This document shows, one piece after another, positions 7,690-17,214 of a stretch of DNA of 64,000 nt; position 1 is the first letter of the stretch, and every line of letters starts with the position of its first letter. The DNA is from Desulfosporosinus fructosivorans (GTDB taxonomy: Bacteria > Bacillota > Desulfitobacteriia > Desulfitobacteriales > Desulfitobacteriaceae): assembly GCF_004766045.1 (NCBI RefSeq), contig NZ_SPQQ01000007.1:124001-188000 (forward strand). The letters are read 5' to 3'. The notes beneath the pieces were generated by a model that saw only the letters and a program-made list of their open reading frames with translations, was not told the DNA's origin and made no database searches. The position numbers were made by a program, and so were the translations under genes.

Positions 7690-8619
7690 ATGTTGTTAAG
7701 GGATGAAGAGGCTTTGAACTATTTAGCGGTGGCTATTCTATTGGCATTTCCTTGGTTAGGAACCGTTTTGGGAACATGGGGGGTTATTTGGGGAGCTCTC
7801 ATATTAGTCGCGGTGTTTTTGGTCGGCCGTCGACGCGGGCTAGCTATAGCTGCATTTTCTCTGTTGATTGGTTATGTAGTTCCATTAATTGTTTTTGGAG
7901 CAGCTGCGTTCAATCTGATGAGTTTTGTTCCATTTGCTGGGCTACTAGGGGTTCTGGGTTGGCAGAAGAATTGGCCAGTGCGTGTAACTTTCTTCTGGAG
8001 CGCAGCGTTGGCTTCAGTTTTAGGGACTGTTCCCACACTCATGGGGCAAGCAGTTAGTGCCCTAAATGAGAGTGACATGATGAATATGACAATACAACAA
8101 TACCAAGCTTCTGGATTACTGGCAGCGATGCAACAGCAAGGGCTCACTGAGGTACAGTTTAGAGATGTATTGCAACAAGTGATTCACATTTATGCTTTGA
8201 TCCTTCCTAGTTTTGCAGCGTTGCTCGCCGTAGTTGAGTTTGGCTTTGTTTTTTATTTTGTGAGAATCTGGCTCAAGGAAGATGACGAGCGGATCCCGTT
8301 TACGCACTGGCGTTTGCCTTGGTATGCAGTTTGGGGTGCAGTTTTAGGAATTGCATTCTACCTATTAGGTGATCAATTTGCTTGGACAAGTCTTCGGGGA
8401 TTAGGTATTAACATAATGGTTTTTTACGGGGCATTAACGCTAGTGCTAGGTGCATCTGTGTTTGTATATCTGCTGAAATCGCCTAAGATCCCTCGCTTTT
8501 TTAAATTTGCGTTAATTTTAGCTAGCTTTATTTATCTCTTCTTCAGTGTGGTGAGTCTAATAATGTTTGGGCTGTTTGACATAGTTTTTAATTTCCGTCG
8601 TTTACCAGAAGAATCATAA
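7690..8619 (+). CDS. DUF2232 (YybS-like) membrane protein
   Basis: This polytopic membrane protein of about 309 residues has roughly eight hydrophobic segments and matches the DUF2232/YybS family, which is encoded before rplI in many Firmicutes. Its molecular role is unknown; part of the family resembles S components of ECF-type transporters. The first half is strongly hydrophobic. A loop with MNMTIQQYQASG is followed by helices ending in VSLIMFGLFDIVFNFRR. I prefer ATG 7690, 11 bases after GGAG, to TTG 7681, which would be only 2 bases from it. Confidence 0.82.
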   Translation: MLLRDEEALNYLAVAILLAFPWLGTVLGTWGVIWGALILVAVFLVGRRRGLAIAAFSLLIGYVVPLIVFGAAAFNLMSFVPFAGLLGVLGWQKNWPVRVTFFWSAALASVLGTVPTLMGQAVSALNESDMMNMTIQQYQASGLLAAMQQQGLTEVQFRDVLQQVIHIYALILPSFAALLAVVEFGFVFYFVRIWLKEDDERIPFTHWRLPWYAVWGAVLGIAFYLLGDQFAWTSLRGLGINIMVFYGALTLVLGASVFVYLLKSPKIPRFFKFALILASFIYLFFSVVSLIMFGLFDIVFNFRRLPEES

Positions 8620-8631
8620 GGAGGAATTCAT

Positions 8632-9078
8632 ATGAAGGTTATTCTACAAGCAGATGTCAAAGGAACGGGTAAAAAAGGACAGGTTTTTGAAGTTGCTGAC
8701 GGGTATGCCAGAAACTTCCTTTTTCCTAAAAAATTAGCGATTGAGGCAACTAATGGAAATATTCAGGATATCACACATAAAAAAGCTCTTGAAGATCGCC
8801 GAAAAGAGAAAGAAAAAGAAACTGCCATTGAATTAGCAGGGAAACTCAATGCCCTTCAGATAGACGTTAAGACGAAGACTGGCGAAGGCGGGCGCTTGTT
8901 TGGTTCAGTAACCAGTAAGGAAATTGTTGATGCATTAAAAAAACAGCATGGGGTTGAAGTAGATAAACGAAAGCTAGAGTTAAAGGAACCGATTAAGGCT
9001 CTTGGAAATTACGAGGTCCACGTAAAAATTTATCCAGACGTGGTAGCTAAGCTTCAGGTACAGGTTGTTGCCCTATAA
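8632..9078 (+). CDS. rplI: 50S ribosomal protein L9
   Basis: L9 binds 23S rRNA near the L1 stalk. The 148-residue protein has the N-domain start MKVILQADVKGTGKKGQVFE, the DGYARNFLFPKKLA signature, a long connecting helix (residues 45-75) and the C-domain with TGEGGRLFGSVTSKEI. AAGGAGG precedes the ATG at 8 bases. The order yybS-like, rplI, lonC, dnaB is conserved in clostridia. Confidence 0.97.
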   Translation: MKVILQADVKGTGKKGQVFEVADGYARNFLFPKKLAIEATNGNIQDITHKKALEDRRKEKEKETAIELAGKLNALQIDVKTKTGEGGRLFGSVTSKEIVDALKKQHGVEVDKRKLELKEPIKALGNYEVHVKIYPDVVAKLQVQVVAL

Positions 9079-9107
9079 GAACCACGAATCATGAAAGGGG
9101 ACCCCTT

Positions 9108-11006
9108 ATGAAAGGGATTTTGACAAAATGGTTAAATCATAAGAATATTGGTGATCGGTTACACGACGAGGAAGAGTGGAGCCGAGAAGTCGAGACACTC
9201 TATGTCCTTCTTTCAAATTATCATGGAACAGACAAATTAGTGTTAAAGGCCAGTAAGTTAGGAGCACTTAAGCTTATGCGTTCCGATGAACTTGTTGAAC
9301 GAGTTGCTGGCTTACGTCAAATCGTCTCGGATGATCCTACTGTCCAGATAATACCGAAGATGCAGGAAATTCCACAGCTCTTAGATCAAATTGAAGAGCA
9401 GATTGCGGAACTGATTGCCCGGCGTTCTGTGGAAGAACGGCTGGAACGTGTTGTTGCAGAAAAGATGCAGGAACGTCATGAGGATTATGTTAAAGATATT
9501 AAGATTCAAGTCCTTCAAGAGACGTCTGGACCGGAAAATGCCCAAACGCTCAAAAAACTTGCCGTTCTTGAAAAGATGAAAACCATATCGCTAAAGCGTT
9601 CCGCGTTTGATGTATTGCGTCCTCAGATTGTGGAAGAAATCATAGGACAGGAAAGCGCTATGCAATCTTTACTCGCCAAGTTGGCGACTCCCTACCCCCA
9701 ACATATTTTGATGTATGGTCCACCTGGAGTTGGTAAGACTTCAGCAGCTCGGGTTGCTTTAAAAGCGGTTAAAGACCATCCCCACTCTCCATTTGCTAAA
9801 GCGGCACCGTTTATCGAAGTTAATGGCACGACTCTTAGGTGGGATCCCAGGGATTCAACCAATCCTTTATTAGGATCGGTTCATGACCCTATATACCAAG
9901 GGGCTAAGCACGACTTGGCAGATACGGGTATACCAGAACCGAAAATGGGACTGGTGAGCGAGGCTCATGGCGGTATCCTATTCATTGATGAAATCGGGGA
10001 AATGGATCCCTTGCTTTTGAATAAATTGCTTAAAGTGCTCGAGGATAAGCGAGTATCCTTCGATTCTTCGTATTATGATCCGAGTGACCCCCATGTTCCA
10101 CTGTGGATAAAAACACTCTTTGATGAGGGGGCTCCTGCTGATTTTGTCCTCGTCGGAGCCACTACACGGGACCCAGCAGAACTTAATCCAGCCCTTCGTT
10201 CTCGCTGTTCAGAAATCTTCTTTGTGCCTCTTGAGCCGGGAGATGTACAGAGCATAATATTGCAAGCTGCCCAAAAACTCGAGGTGGACTTGGAGGATAA
10301 TGTTCCTGAACTTATCAGCGAGTATGTGATTGAAGGACGGAAAGCAAATAGTATCCTGACAGATGCCTACGGCCTAGCAAGATATCGTAACCCAGATCAA
10401 GAAAACATTAGAGTGACAAGTAATGATGTTTATGAAGTCCTGCGCTCGGCTCGACTTACTCCTTATATTTTCCGAAAGGTCCAACCAGGCTTGGAAATTG
10501 GAAGAATTTTAGGACTGGGGGTATCTGGTTTTTTGGGCTCGGTATTGGAGATCGAGGCGATCACCTTTGCTGGTCGAGATGGTAAAGGAACGTCTCGTTT
10601 TAATGAAACGGCTGGAAGTATGGCGAGAGATGCTGTATTCAATGCTGCTGCTGTCATTCGGGACTTGACGGGCGAAGATTTGCACAATTACGATGTGCAT
10701 GTTAATGTCATCGGCGGGGCAAAAATTGACGGTCCATCAGCGGGATTGGCCACAACGCTGGCGATTTATAGCGCACTGAAAAAGCAACCACTGCGCCAAG
10801 ATGTTGCTGTTACAGGCGAAATTTCCATTCAAGGTAAGGTTAAACCCGTTGGAGGCATTTACGAAAAGATTTTCGGAGCAAAGCAGGTAGAAGTTCGTAA
10901 GGTATTAATCCCACTAGAAAATATGGCTGATATACCTCAGGGCTTGCATGGCATTGAAGTGGTAGGGGTTAGTACGATAGAAGAGGCCATGAAGCACGTA
11001 TTTTAA
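9108..11006 (+). CDS. lonC: Lon family ATP-dependent protease (LonC type)
   Basis: This Lon-type protease has the short N-terminal region seen in the spore-former LonC group. Residues 1-190 are helical without the full substrate domain of LonA. The AAA module has Walker A GPPGVGKTSAA (about 204) and Walker B GGILFIDEIGEMD (about 290). The C-terminal protease domain has the catalytic serine in KIDGPSAGL and the lysine in GGIYEKIFGAK. The 632-residue length matches the group. AAGGGGACC lies before the ATG. The position between rplI and dnaB is the usual one. It is probably cytoplasmic; the natural substrates are not known to me. Confidence 0.9.
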   Translation: MKGILTKWLNHKNIGDRLHDEEEWSREVETLYVLLSNYHGTDKLVLKASKLGALKLMRSDELVERVAGLRQIVSDDPTVQIIPKMQEIPQLLDQIEEQIAELIARRSVEERLERVVAEKMQERHEDYVKDIKIQVLQETSGPENAQTLKKLAVLEKMKTISLKRSAFDVLRPQIVEEIIGQESAMQSLLAKLATPYPQHILMYGPPGVGKTSAARVALKAVKDHPHSPFAKAAPFIEVNGTTLRWDPRDSTNPLLGSVHDPIYQGAKHDLADTGIPEPKMGLVSEAHGGILFIDEIGEMDPLLLNKLLKVLEDKRVSFDSSYYDPSDPHVPLWIKTLFDEGAPADFVLVGATTRDPAELNPALRSRCSEIFFVPLEPGDVQSIILQAAQKLEVDLEDNVPELISEYVIEGRKANSILTDAYGLARYRNPDQENIRVTSNDVYEVLRSARLTPYIFRKVQPGLEIGRILGLGVSGFLGSVLEIEAITFAGRDGKGTSRFNETAGSMARDAVFNAAAVIRDLTGEDLHNYDVHVNVIGGAKIDGPSAGLATTLAIYSALKKQPLRQDVAVTGEISIQGKVKPVGGIYEKIFGAKQVEVRKVLIPLENMADIPQGLHGIEVVGVSTIEEAMKHVF

Positions 11007-11051
11007 ACTTAGAGTTCCAATAGAGAGTAAGTGCCCGGGAGGAGAGAAAAT

Positions 11052-12395
11052 ATGGAACTCCTAAAAGTTCCACCTCAGAATTTGGAGGCCGAACAGGCGG
11101 TCTTAGGTGCGATGATGCTCGAACCGGAGGTCGGAAGTTCCGTCTTTGAGATGCTTCAACCGGAAGACTTTTACAGAGATAATCATCGCTTGATTTTTTC
11201 CGCAATACGAGATCTCTTCGAAAAAGGAGATCCAATTGACCTAGTCAGTGTTGCGGAGATTTTGCGTCAGCAGGGACGTCTAGAACAGGTAGGCGGGATT
11301 GCAACGATCTCCGCGATCGCTAGGTCTGTCCCTTCAGTGGCAAATGTGGAGTATTATTCTAAACTTGTAACAGAAAAGGCTCTTCTTCGTCAGCTCATAC
11401 GTGCGACAAGTAGTATCTTAGAGCGCGGATATGAGCCTGGGGAAGAGGCACGTGTTCTGTTAGAAGAAGCAGAAAAACTAATTCTTGACCTTTCTCGTCG
11501 ACGCGTTAAAGACGGATTTAGTTTCATTCGCGACGTCCTCCTAGAGACATTTGAAAAAATTGAATTTTTATATGCTAATAAAGGGAGTCTTACGGGTGTT
11601 CCCACTTTTTTCTCAGAATTAGACCGGATTACATCAGGCTGGCAGCCTACGGATTTAGTGATTATTGCCGCTCGGCCATCCATGGGAAAAACGGCCTTGG
11701 CCTTAAACATGGCCCAAAATGCTGCCGTGCGTGCTAAGGTTCCCGTCGCCATTTTTAGCATGGAAATGTCCAAAGAGCAGTTAGTGCAACGGATGCTTTG
11801 CGGGGAAGCGATGGTCGATCAACAGCGTGTAAGAACTGGAGATTTACTCGATACTGATTGGCCGAAGTTAACACGAGCAGTAGGTCCTCTTTCGGATGCG
11901 CCGATCTTTATCGATGATACGGTGGGGATAACCTTAGTCGAGCTCCGTTCAAAGGCTCGTCGCCTAAAAGTGGAACATAATTTGGGGTTAATCGTGATTG
12001 ATTATCTTCAGTTACTGTCAGTTGGTGGTAAAGGAAAAAAGACAGAAAGCAGACAGCAAGAGGTGGCTCAGATTTCCAGAACCCTAAAAGGACTTGCTCG
12101 GGAGTTGAAAATCCCAGTCGTTGCTTTGTCACAACTCAACCGGGGTGTTGAGCAACGCCAGGACAAACGGCCAATTATGTCGGATTTGTTAGAATCCGGG
12201 GCAATTGAAGCGGATGCTGATGTTATTTCCTTTATATATCGTGATGAGTATTATAATCATGACTCCGAGAAAAAAGGCATCGCTGAGTTAATCATTGCAA
12301 AACACCGAAATGGTCCAGTAGGGACCGTTGAATTGGGCTTTCTTAAAGAATTCACTAAGTTTGTTAACCTAGAGCGTCAACATCAAACCGCTTAG
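11052..12395 (+). CDS. dnaB: Replicative DNA helicase DnaB
   Basis: DnaB unwinds DNA ahead of the replication fork as a hexamer. The N-terminal domain (PPQNLEAEQAVLGAMM) binds primase. The RecA-like C-terminal domain carries Walker A ARPSMGKTALAL (about residue 208), Walker B LGLIVIDYLQLL (about 310) and the KxxRxGP-type end KHRNGPVGTVELGF. A GTG at 11031 is possible, but ATG 11052 has GGGAGGAG 6 bases upstream and gives the standard MELLKVPPQN start with 447 residues. It follows lonC and precedes a weak terminator. Confidence 0.96.
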   Translation: MELLKVPPQNLEAEQAVLGAMMLEPEVGSSVFEMLQPEDFYRDNHRLIFSAIRDLFEKGDPIDLVSVAEILRQQGRLEQVGGIATISAIARSVPSVANVEYYSKLVTEKALLRQLIRATSSILERGYEPGEEARVLLEEAEKLILDLSRRRVKDGFSFIRDVLLETFEKIEFLYANKGSLTGVPTFFSELDRITSGWQPTDLVIIAARPSMGKTALALNMAQNAAVRAKVPVAIFSMEMSKEQLVQRMLCGEAMVDQQRVRTGDLLDTDWPKLTRAVGPLSDAPIFIDDTVGITLVELRSKARRLKVEHNLGLIVIDYLQLLSVGGKGKKTESRQQEVAQISRTLKGLARELKIPVVALSQLNRGVEQRQDKRPIMSDLLESGAIEADADVISFIYRDEYYNHDSEKKGIAELIIAKHRNGPVGTVELGFLKEFTKFVNLERQHQTA

Positions 12396-12401
12396 TCAAA
12401 T

Positions 12402-12434
12402 CCCCTTGCCAAAATCGTCGGCCGGGGCTTTTTT
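12402..12434 (+). terminator. dnaB terminator
   Basis: CCCC..GCC pairs with GGC.GGGG around a 9-base loop and is followed by CTTTTTTAT. The stem is interrupted, so this is a moderate Rho-independent terminator. Confidence 0.6.
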
Positions 12435-12546
12435 ATGTCATTTCAATATTATTGGACAAAGAGAAACGGAAAATGTCGAATGTTTTATGTATTTTTTAAC
12501 TTAATGTTCGAGTATTGGATTGACAAGAAGGAGGAGGATTGTTAAG

Positions 12547-12603
12547 ATGAATTTGTTTGTGGCTAGAGGTTCTTTACCAATGGGTAAACGAAATCAGCTC
12601 TAG
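12547..12603 (+). CDS. 18-aa upstream ORF
   Basis: ATG 12547 follows AAGGAGGAGGATTGTTAAG and opens MNLFVARGSLPMGKRNQL, with a TAG stop whose final G begins the GGAGG site of the next gene (12603-12607). It is the first translatable frame on the message of the FAD dehydrogenase and could couple or gate its translation. The peptide matches nothing I know. Its reality rests only on the ribosome binding site and position. Confidence 0.35.
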   Translation: MNLFVARGSLPMGKRNQL

Positions 12604-12616
12604 GAGGCTATAAGAT

Positions 12617-14029
12617 TTGAAACATAAAGTAGATGTCTTAATCATAGGTGCTGGTCCGGCGGGCATTTTCACGGCCTTAGAGATATCAAAGCACAATAAA
12701 GAGTTAAAGATCCTTATTGTCGATAACGGCCGAACAATTGAAAAAAGAAAATGTCCTGCCCGTGCAACGGGAGTTTGTGTTGGGTGTAAGCCATGCGCTA
12801 TTACCAGAGGCTGGTCTGGTGCAGGGGCCTTCAGTGACGGAAAATTGTCTTTGAGTCCTGCAGTCGGCGGTCGTTTAACGGAATATATGAAAGAGGAACA
12901 AGCTCAAGAACTCATTGATTATGCAGACTCTATTTATCGCGGGTTTGGAGCACAAGAAAAGGTGTATGGTTTAGATACCCGTAGGGTTGAAGAACTTCAA
13001 TACGAGGCATCGCGCCATAGTATTCAGTTGATTCATTGTCCAGTACGTCATTTGGGAACCGAATTGGCTTATAATGTTTTAAAGGGTATGTACGAACATC
13101 TCATGAACACGACAAACACAACCTTCTGGGAACTTGCAGAAGTAAAGGATATTTTAGCTGGACCAGAGGGTGTTTTAGGGGCAACGATTAAACGTCGCGA
13201 TGAGGATGAGCTGGATGAAGTGTTTGCTAAATATGTGGTTGCTGCCCCAGGAAGAGGGGGAGCAACCTGGCTCGCGGAGCAGACTATTCGTTTAGGGGTA
13301 GTCACAGAAAACAACGAGGTTGACATCGGTGTACGGGTTGAAGTACCAAATTCGATTATGGATCATTTAACAAAGGATCTGTATGAAGCAAAGCTGGTTT
13401 ATTATTCGGACACCTACGACTTAAAAACGCGCAGCTTTTGTGTTAACCCGGGCGGAGTTGTGTCTGAGGAACATTACGATGGAGGCATTGCCGTGGTGAA
13501 TGGTCATAGCTATGCTGACCCAGAGAAAAAAACTAAGAACACAAACTTTGCTTTATTGGTTTCAACTCGTTTCACAGAGCCATTTCATCAACCCATTGAA
13601 TATGGCAGATATATTGCCCGGCTCGCGAACATGTTAACGGGTGGTGGCGTAATGGTTCAGCGTTTGGGAGATCTTCTCAAAGGTAGGAGAACAACTGAGA
13701 GCCGTCTGCGTAAATCAACAACGATTCCGACTCTTCTTTCTGCAGTGCCAGGAGACCTTAGTTATGTCTTGCCAGAACGGTACCTGACTTCCTTGATTGA
13801 AACCTTGAAGGCCTTTGACAAAATTGCGCCAGGCATGTATTCCAAAAATACATTACTATATGGAGTTGAGGTTAAGTTTTATTCTTCCAAAGTCAAAGTA
13901 AAGACGAACTTTGAAACAGCAATTCCTCGGTTATATGCTATCGGGGATGGCGCTGGAATTACTCGCGGATTGATGCAAGCGTCAGCGACCGGTATCGTTG
14001 TGGGTCGTGATATTGTATCTAAGGTATAA
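12617..14029 (+). CDS. FAD-dependent dehydrogenase (COG2509-like)
   Basis: The 470-residue cytoplasmic flavoprotein has an FAD-binding Rossmann motif at the start (VLIIGAGPAGIFTALE), a second nucleotide motif YVVAAPGRGGATWLAE and a closing GDGAGITRGLMQASATG segment. A cysteine-rich stretch CPARATGVCVGCKPC (about residues 47-61) is the mark of the COG2509 group of uncharacterised dehydrogenases. Its substrate is unknown. The start is TTG, 9 bases after GGAGG. An 18-codon upstream frame ends inside this ribosome site. purB follows after about 110 bases. Confidence 0.85.
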   Translation: MKHKVDVLIIGAGPAGIFTALEISKHNKELKILIVDNGRTIEKRKCPARATGVCVGCKPCAITRGWSGAGAFSDGKLSLSPAVGGRLTEYMKEEQAQELIDYADSIYRGFGAQEKVYGLDTRRVEELQYEASRHSIQLIHCPVRHLGTELAYNVLKGMYEHLMNTTNTTFWELAEVKDILAGPEGVLGATIKRRDEDELDEVFAKYVVAAPGRGGATWLAEQTIRLGVVTENNEVDIGVRVEVPNSIMDHLTKDLYEAKLVYYSDTYDLKTRSFCVNPGGVVSEEHYDGGIAVVNGHSYADPEKKTKNTNFALLVSTRFTEPFHQPIEYGRYIARLANMLTGGGVMVQRLGDLLKGRRTTESRLRKSTTIPTLLSAVPGDLSYVLPERYLTSLIETLKAFDKIAPGMYSKNTLLYGVEVKFYSSKVKVKTNFETAIPRLYAIGDGAGITRGLMQASATGIVVGRDIVSKV

Positions 14030-14138
14030 CCTAGTAGTTAAGCGCGGAAGCTAATAAGGTTAATTTAACAGAAGCGAAATAAGAACACTCACTTATAGAA
14101 GAGGGTGCCTTGAATGTGGAAAACAGGGGGCGAAGGAT

Positions 14139-15431
14139 TTGCTCGATAGATATACTCACCCTGAAATGGGAAAGTTATGGCAGGACGGATATGAATATGA
14201 ACGCTGGTTGGAAGTTGAACTTGCCGTCGCGGAGGTTATGGCTGAGCGGGGAGAAATACCTCAAGCAGCTATGGAAGAGATCCGTGCCAAGGCAAAAGTG
14301 AACCCAAAGAGAGTCTTGGAAATTGAGGCAGTGGTACGTCACGACCTGATTGCTTTTTTGCAAGCGATTGTGGAAGAAATCGGGGAGGCTGGCAAATACC
14401 TTCATCTCGGATTGACCTCTTCAGATGTGAAGGATACCGCTTTAAGCCTTGTCTTAAGAGATTCAGGACGTTTGTTGAAGAAAGACCTAGGAGCGTTTCG
14501 AGACGCTTTGGTTAGACGAGCCTTAGAAAGTAAATATACCGTCATGGTCGGTCGGAGCCACGGCATTCATGCTGAACCGCTGACCTTTGGCTTAAAGCTG
14601 GCAGTATGGATCGCAGAGATTGATCGCCAAGCAGAACGTCTCGATCATGCGATTACTTCAGTAAGTGCTGGAAAGATTTCAGGAGCGGTAGGAACGTATG
14701 CGAACGTTGCACCTGAAGTAGAAGAAGCAGTCTGTAAACACTTGGGGTTAGAAACAGCTTTAGTAAGTAATCAAATCTTGCAACGGGACCGGCATGCACA
14801 TTTTATGACTACGCTGGCCTTAATCGGTGGTTCACTAGAAAAAATCTCAACGGAAATTCGCAATTTACAAAGAACAGATATTCTTGAAGTCGAGGAACCC
14901 TTTGCAGAGGGGCAAAAAGGGTCCTCTGCGATGCCGCACAAGCGCAATCCGATCGTGTGTGAACAGGTGGCGGGAATGTCGCGGCTATTACGTGGCAACG
15001 CCTTAGCAGCTATGGAAAATATTGCACTATGGCATGAAAGGGATATGACTCATTCCTCTGTGGAACGCGTCATACTACCAGACAGTTGTATTCTTTTGGA
15101 TCATATGCTCCGCCAGATGACCCGAGTGATTTCGGGGCTCAAGATTCGTGAAGACCAGATGAAACGAAATCTCCAAAAGACGTTTGGATTAACGTCCTCC
15201 CAGCGAGTTCTTTTGGCCTTAGTCGAACACGGATGTATGAGAGAAGAGGCCTATGCCTGGGTTCAACAGGATGCTTTTCACGCCTGGGATAATGGGATAG
15301 ATTTCATTGAAGTAGTTTCAGCGGATGCTCGAGTTATAAACTATTTAACCAAAGAAGAAATTCAGGGTTTGTTTGATTTGAAATATCATTTAGGGCATGT
15401 TGATGATATTTTTAGGCGACTGGAACTATAA
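14139..15431 (+). CDS. purB: Adenylosuccinate lyase
   Basis: PurB cleaves SAICAR to AICAR and adenylosuccinate to AMP, releasing fumarate in both reactions. The 430-residue enzyme has the superfamily signature with the mobile catalytic serine in GSSAMPHKRNPI (about residue 263), TSSDVKDTAL (about 93) and the GRSHGIHAEPLTFG segment with the catalytic histidine (about 138-150). The start is TTG 14139, after GAAGGA; the protein then begins MLDRYTHPEMGKLW, as is usual for this enzyme. purA follows, giving the AMP branch as a pair. Confidence 0.96.
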   Translation: MLDRYTHPEMGKLWQDGYEYERWLEVELAVAEVMAERGEIPQAAMEEIRAKAKVNPKRVLEIEAVVRHDLIAFLQAIVEEIGEAGKYLHLGLTSSDVKDTALSLVLRDSGRLLKKDLGAFRDALVRRALESKYTVMVGRSHGIHAEPLTFGLKLAVWIAEIDRQAERLDHAITSVSAGKISGAVGTYANVAPEVEEAVCKHLGLETALVSNQILQRDRHAHFMTTLALIGGSLEKISTEIRNLQRTDILEVEEPFAEGQKGSSAMPHKRNPIVCEQVAGMSRLLRGNALAAMENIALWHERDMTHSSVERVILPDSCILLDHMLRQMTRVISGLKIREDQMKRNLQKTFGLTSSQRVLLALVEHGCMREEAYAWVQQDAFHAWDNGIDFIEVVSADARVINYLTKEEIQGLFDLKYHLGHVDDIFRRLEL

Positions 15432-15450
15432 GGTGTTGACCAAGGATGCA

Positions 15451-15487
15451 GAGTGTCCCTGTAGCCAAGGATGGCGAGAAGGGACCT
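15451..15487 (+). repeat. GAGTGTCCCT...AGGGACC nested-hairpin repeat, copy B
   Basis: Between purB and purA, GTCCCT pairs with AGGGAC, and inside this GCCA pairs with TGGC across AGGA. The same unit appears inverted at 2090-2123 and again at 61734-61770. CCAAGTTTTCTTT follows, linking it to the other intergenic repeat family. Confidence 0.55.
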
Positions 15488-15525
15488 ATCCAAGTTTTCT
15501 TTAAGAAAGATAGGAGGAATATATA

Positions 15526-16809
15526 ATGGCTGCTGTCATATTAATTGGTTCTCAATGGGGAGATGAAGGTAAAGGTAAGATTACGGACTTCCTGGCCGAA
15601 AAAGCGAACGTCGTTGTCCGTTGCCAGGGTGGCAACAATGCTGGACATACCGTTGTTGTGAAGGGAGAAGAGTTTAAGCTTCACCTAATTCCGTCTGGAA
15701 TCCTTTATTCAGACAAGACCTGTGTCATTGGTAATGGTGTGGTGATTGACCCCAAGGTTTTGTTGGAAGAACTCAGTTACCTAGCCGAGCGAGGCATTGA
15801 GACAGGTAAGATGCTGATTAGTAGCAATGCCCATGTTATTATGCCCTACCATAGGGTTCTTGATGGTTTGGAAGAAGAAGCGCGCGGAGAGCATAAAATT
15901 GGGACAACGAAGCGTGGTATCGGCCCTTGTTACATGGATAAGGCATCCCGTATTGGGATTCGTATCATTGATCTCATGGACAAAGATGAGTTTGCTGAGA
16001 AACTTCGTCGCAATTTAGTAGAAAAAAATAACTTATTTGTGAAAGTCTATGGTCATGAAGCTCTTAAGTTTGAGGATATTTATGATACATACCTAGGTTA
16101 TGCCGAACAACTCCGTTCGATGGTGACGGACAGCTCGCTGGCGATCGACGAAAGTATTCGCTCGGGTGGGAAAGTGCTTTTTGAAGGGGCCCAGGGGACT
16201 TTACTGGATATTGATCATGGAACTTATCCATATGTGACGTCCTCTAATCCAATTGCAGGTGGAGCTTGTATCGGGGCAGGTATTGGCCCAACTCGTATTG
16301 ATCGTGTGGTAGGGGTTATCAAAGCGTATACTACGCGCGTCGGAGAAGGTCCGTTCCCAACAGAACTTTTGGATGAGATCGGAGAACAAATCCAGACTAA
16401 TGGACATGAATTTGGAACCACCACCGGACGGCCGCGTCGTTGTGGTTGGTTTGATGCAGTAATTGCACGCTATGCTGTTCGAGTGAGCGGAATTTCTGAT
16501 TTTGCAGTTACGAAACTTGATGTCCTTACAGGGTTTGAGACATTAAAAATCTGCGTTGGATATCGAGTAGGAGAAGAAACTATTCGGGAATTTCCACAAA
16601 GTCAAAAGATTTTTAAACAATCTCAACCCGTTTATGAGGAAATGCCTGGTTGGCATGAAGACCTGACCGATGTCCGTAGCTTTGATGATTTACCAGAGGC
16701 CGCGAAAAAATATATACTTCGAATCGAAGAGCTGACTGGTGTACCTGCTACGTTGATCGCAATTGGTCCAGGACGCGAACAAACCATAGTAAGAGGCGAT
16801 ATATTCTAG
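15526..16809 (+). CDS. purA: Adenylosuccinate synthetase
   Basis: PurA joins IMP and aspartate using GTP, the first committed step to AMP. The 427-residue protein has the P-loop-like start GSQWGDEGKGKITDF (residues 8-22), GGNNAGHTVV (36-45), the GIGPCYMDKASR active loop, FEGAQGTLLDIDHGTYP and the GTTTGRPRRCGWFD region. AGGAGG precedes the ATG. It pairs with purB upstream across a repeat-bearing gap. No unusual residue is seen. Confidence 0.97.
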   Translation: MAAVILIGSQWGDEGKGKITDFLAEKANVVVRCQGGNNAGHTVVVKGEEFKLHLIPSGILYSDKTCVIGNGVVIDPKVLLEELSYLAERGIETGKMLISSNAHVIMPYHRVLDGLEEEARGEHKIGTTKRGIGPCYMDKASRIGIRIIDLMDKDEFAEKLRRNLVEKNNLFVKVYGHEALKFEDIYDTYLGYAEQLRSMVTDSSLAIDESIRSGGKVLFEGAQGTLLDIDHGTYPYVTSSNPIAGGACIGAGIGPTRIDRVVGVIKAYTTRVGEGPFPTELLDEIGEQIQTNGHEFGTTTGRPRRCGWFDAVIARYAVRVSGISDFAVTKLDVLTGFETLKICVGYRVGEETIREFPQSQKIFKQSQPVYEEMPGWHEDLTDVRSFDDLPEAAKKYILRIEELTGVPATLIAIGPGREQTIVRGDIF

Positions 16810-16985
16810 ACCTATAGGGTTTAAGGCTTGGAACGTGGTTCCTAGGGCTTCTAAGCGTTGTCAGAAGTCAAGAAGGTACTCTACTAAAGCCATAGGTTAG
16901 AAAGTAATGCGTAAATCTGATCTCCGCTCTCGGAAGCGTTTATGTTAGTTGAAAGAGCTCACTTAAAAGAACTTTCACGAAAGTA
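16810..16985. other. purA to tRNA-Lys gap without recognised element
   Basis: Short imperfect inverted repeats occur (GGAAC..GTTCC; CTTCT..AGAAG), but none is followed by a T-run, so I cannot name a purA terminator. No reading frame with a ribosome site was seen. Confidence 0.4.
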
Positions 16986-17014
16986 TTGACAGATTAGGAA
17001 CTTTCGTGTAGTAT
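16986..17014 (+). promoter_or_regulatory. tRNA-Lys promoter
   Basis: TTGACA (16986-16991), 17 bases, TAGTAT (17009-17014). It lies about 24 bases before the tRNA and has near-consensus sigma-A form. Confidence 0.75.
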
Positions 17015-17037
17015 TTGTATTCGTGATGTAATTATAT

Positions 17038-17114
17038 GAGCCATTAGCTCAGTTGGCTAGAGCACCTGACTTTTAATCAGGGTGTCCCGCGTTCGAGTCG
17101 CGGATGGCTCACCA
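17038..17114 (+). tRNA. tRNA-Lys (anticodon TTT)
   Basis: Acceptor stem GAGCCAT/ATGGCTC, D-loop AGCTCAGTTGGCTAGAGC, anticodon loop CTTTTAA (TTT), T-loop TTCGAGT and an encoded CCA end. The cloverleaf is complete. It is a single-gene unit with its own promoter and a long palindromic terminator behind it. Confidence 0.96.
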
Positions 17115-17153
17115 TTTAAGAAGGTATGAGTACAAGTACTATTCACTATATTT

Positions 17154-17214
17154 CCAATAAATAAGACAGCAATAAACTTTACAACCTAAAGTTTGTTGCT
17201 GTCTTATTTATTGG
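17154..17214 (+). terminator. Long palindrome behind tRNA-Lys
   Basis: CCAATAAATAAGACAGCAA pairs with TTGCTGTCTTATTTATTGG, and inside AAACTTT pairs with AAAGTTT across ACAACCT. The near-perfect 26-bp stem is much longer than ordinary terminators but has A/T-rich flanks that could act in either direction. Confidence 0.6.

Noticed and set aside
14030..14138. Purine riboswitch ahead of purB
   Set aside because: The AT-rich gap has no conserved purine aptamer loops or three-way junction; only a short spacer with a GAAGGA site is present.
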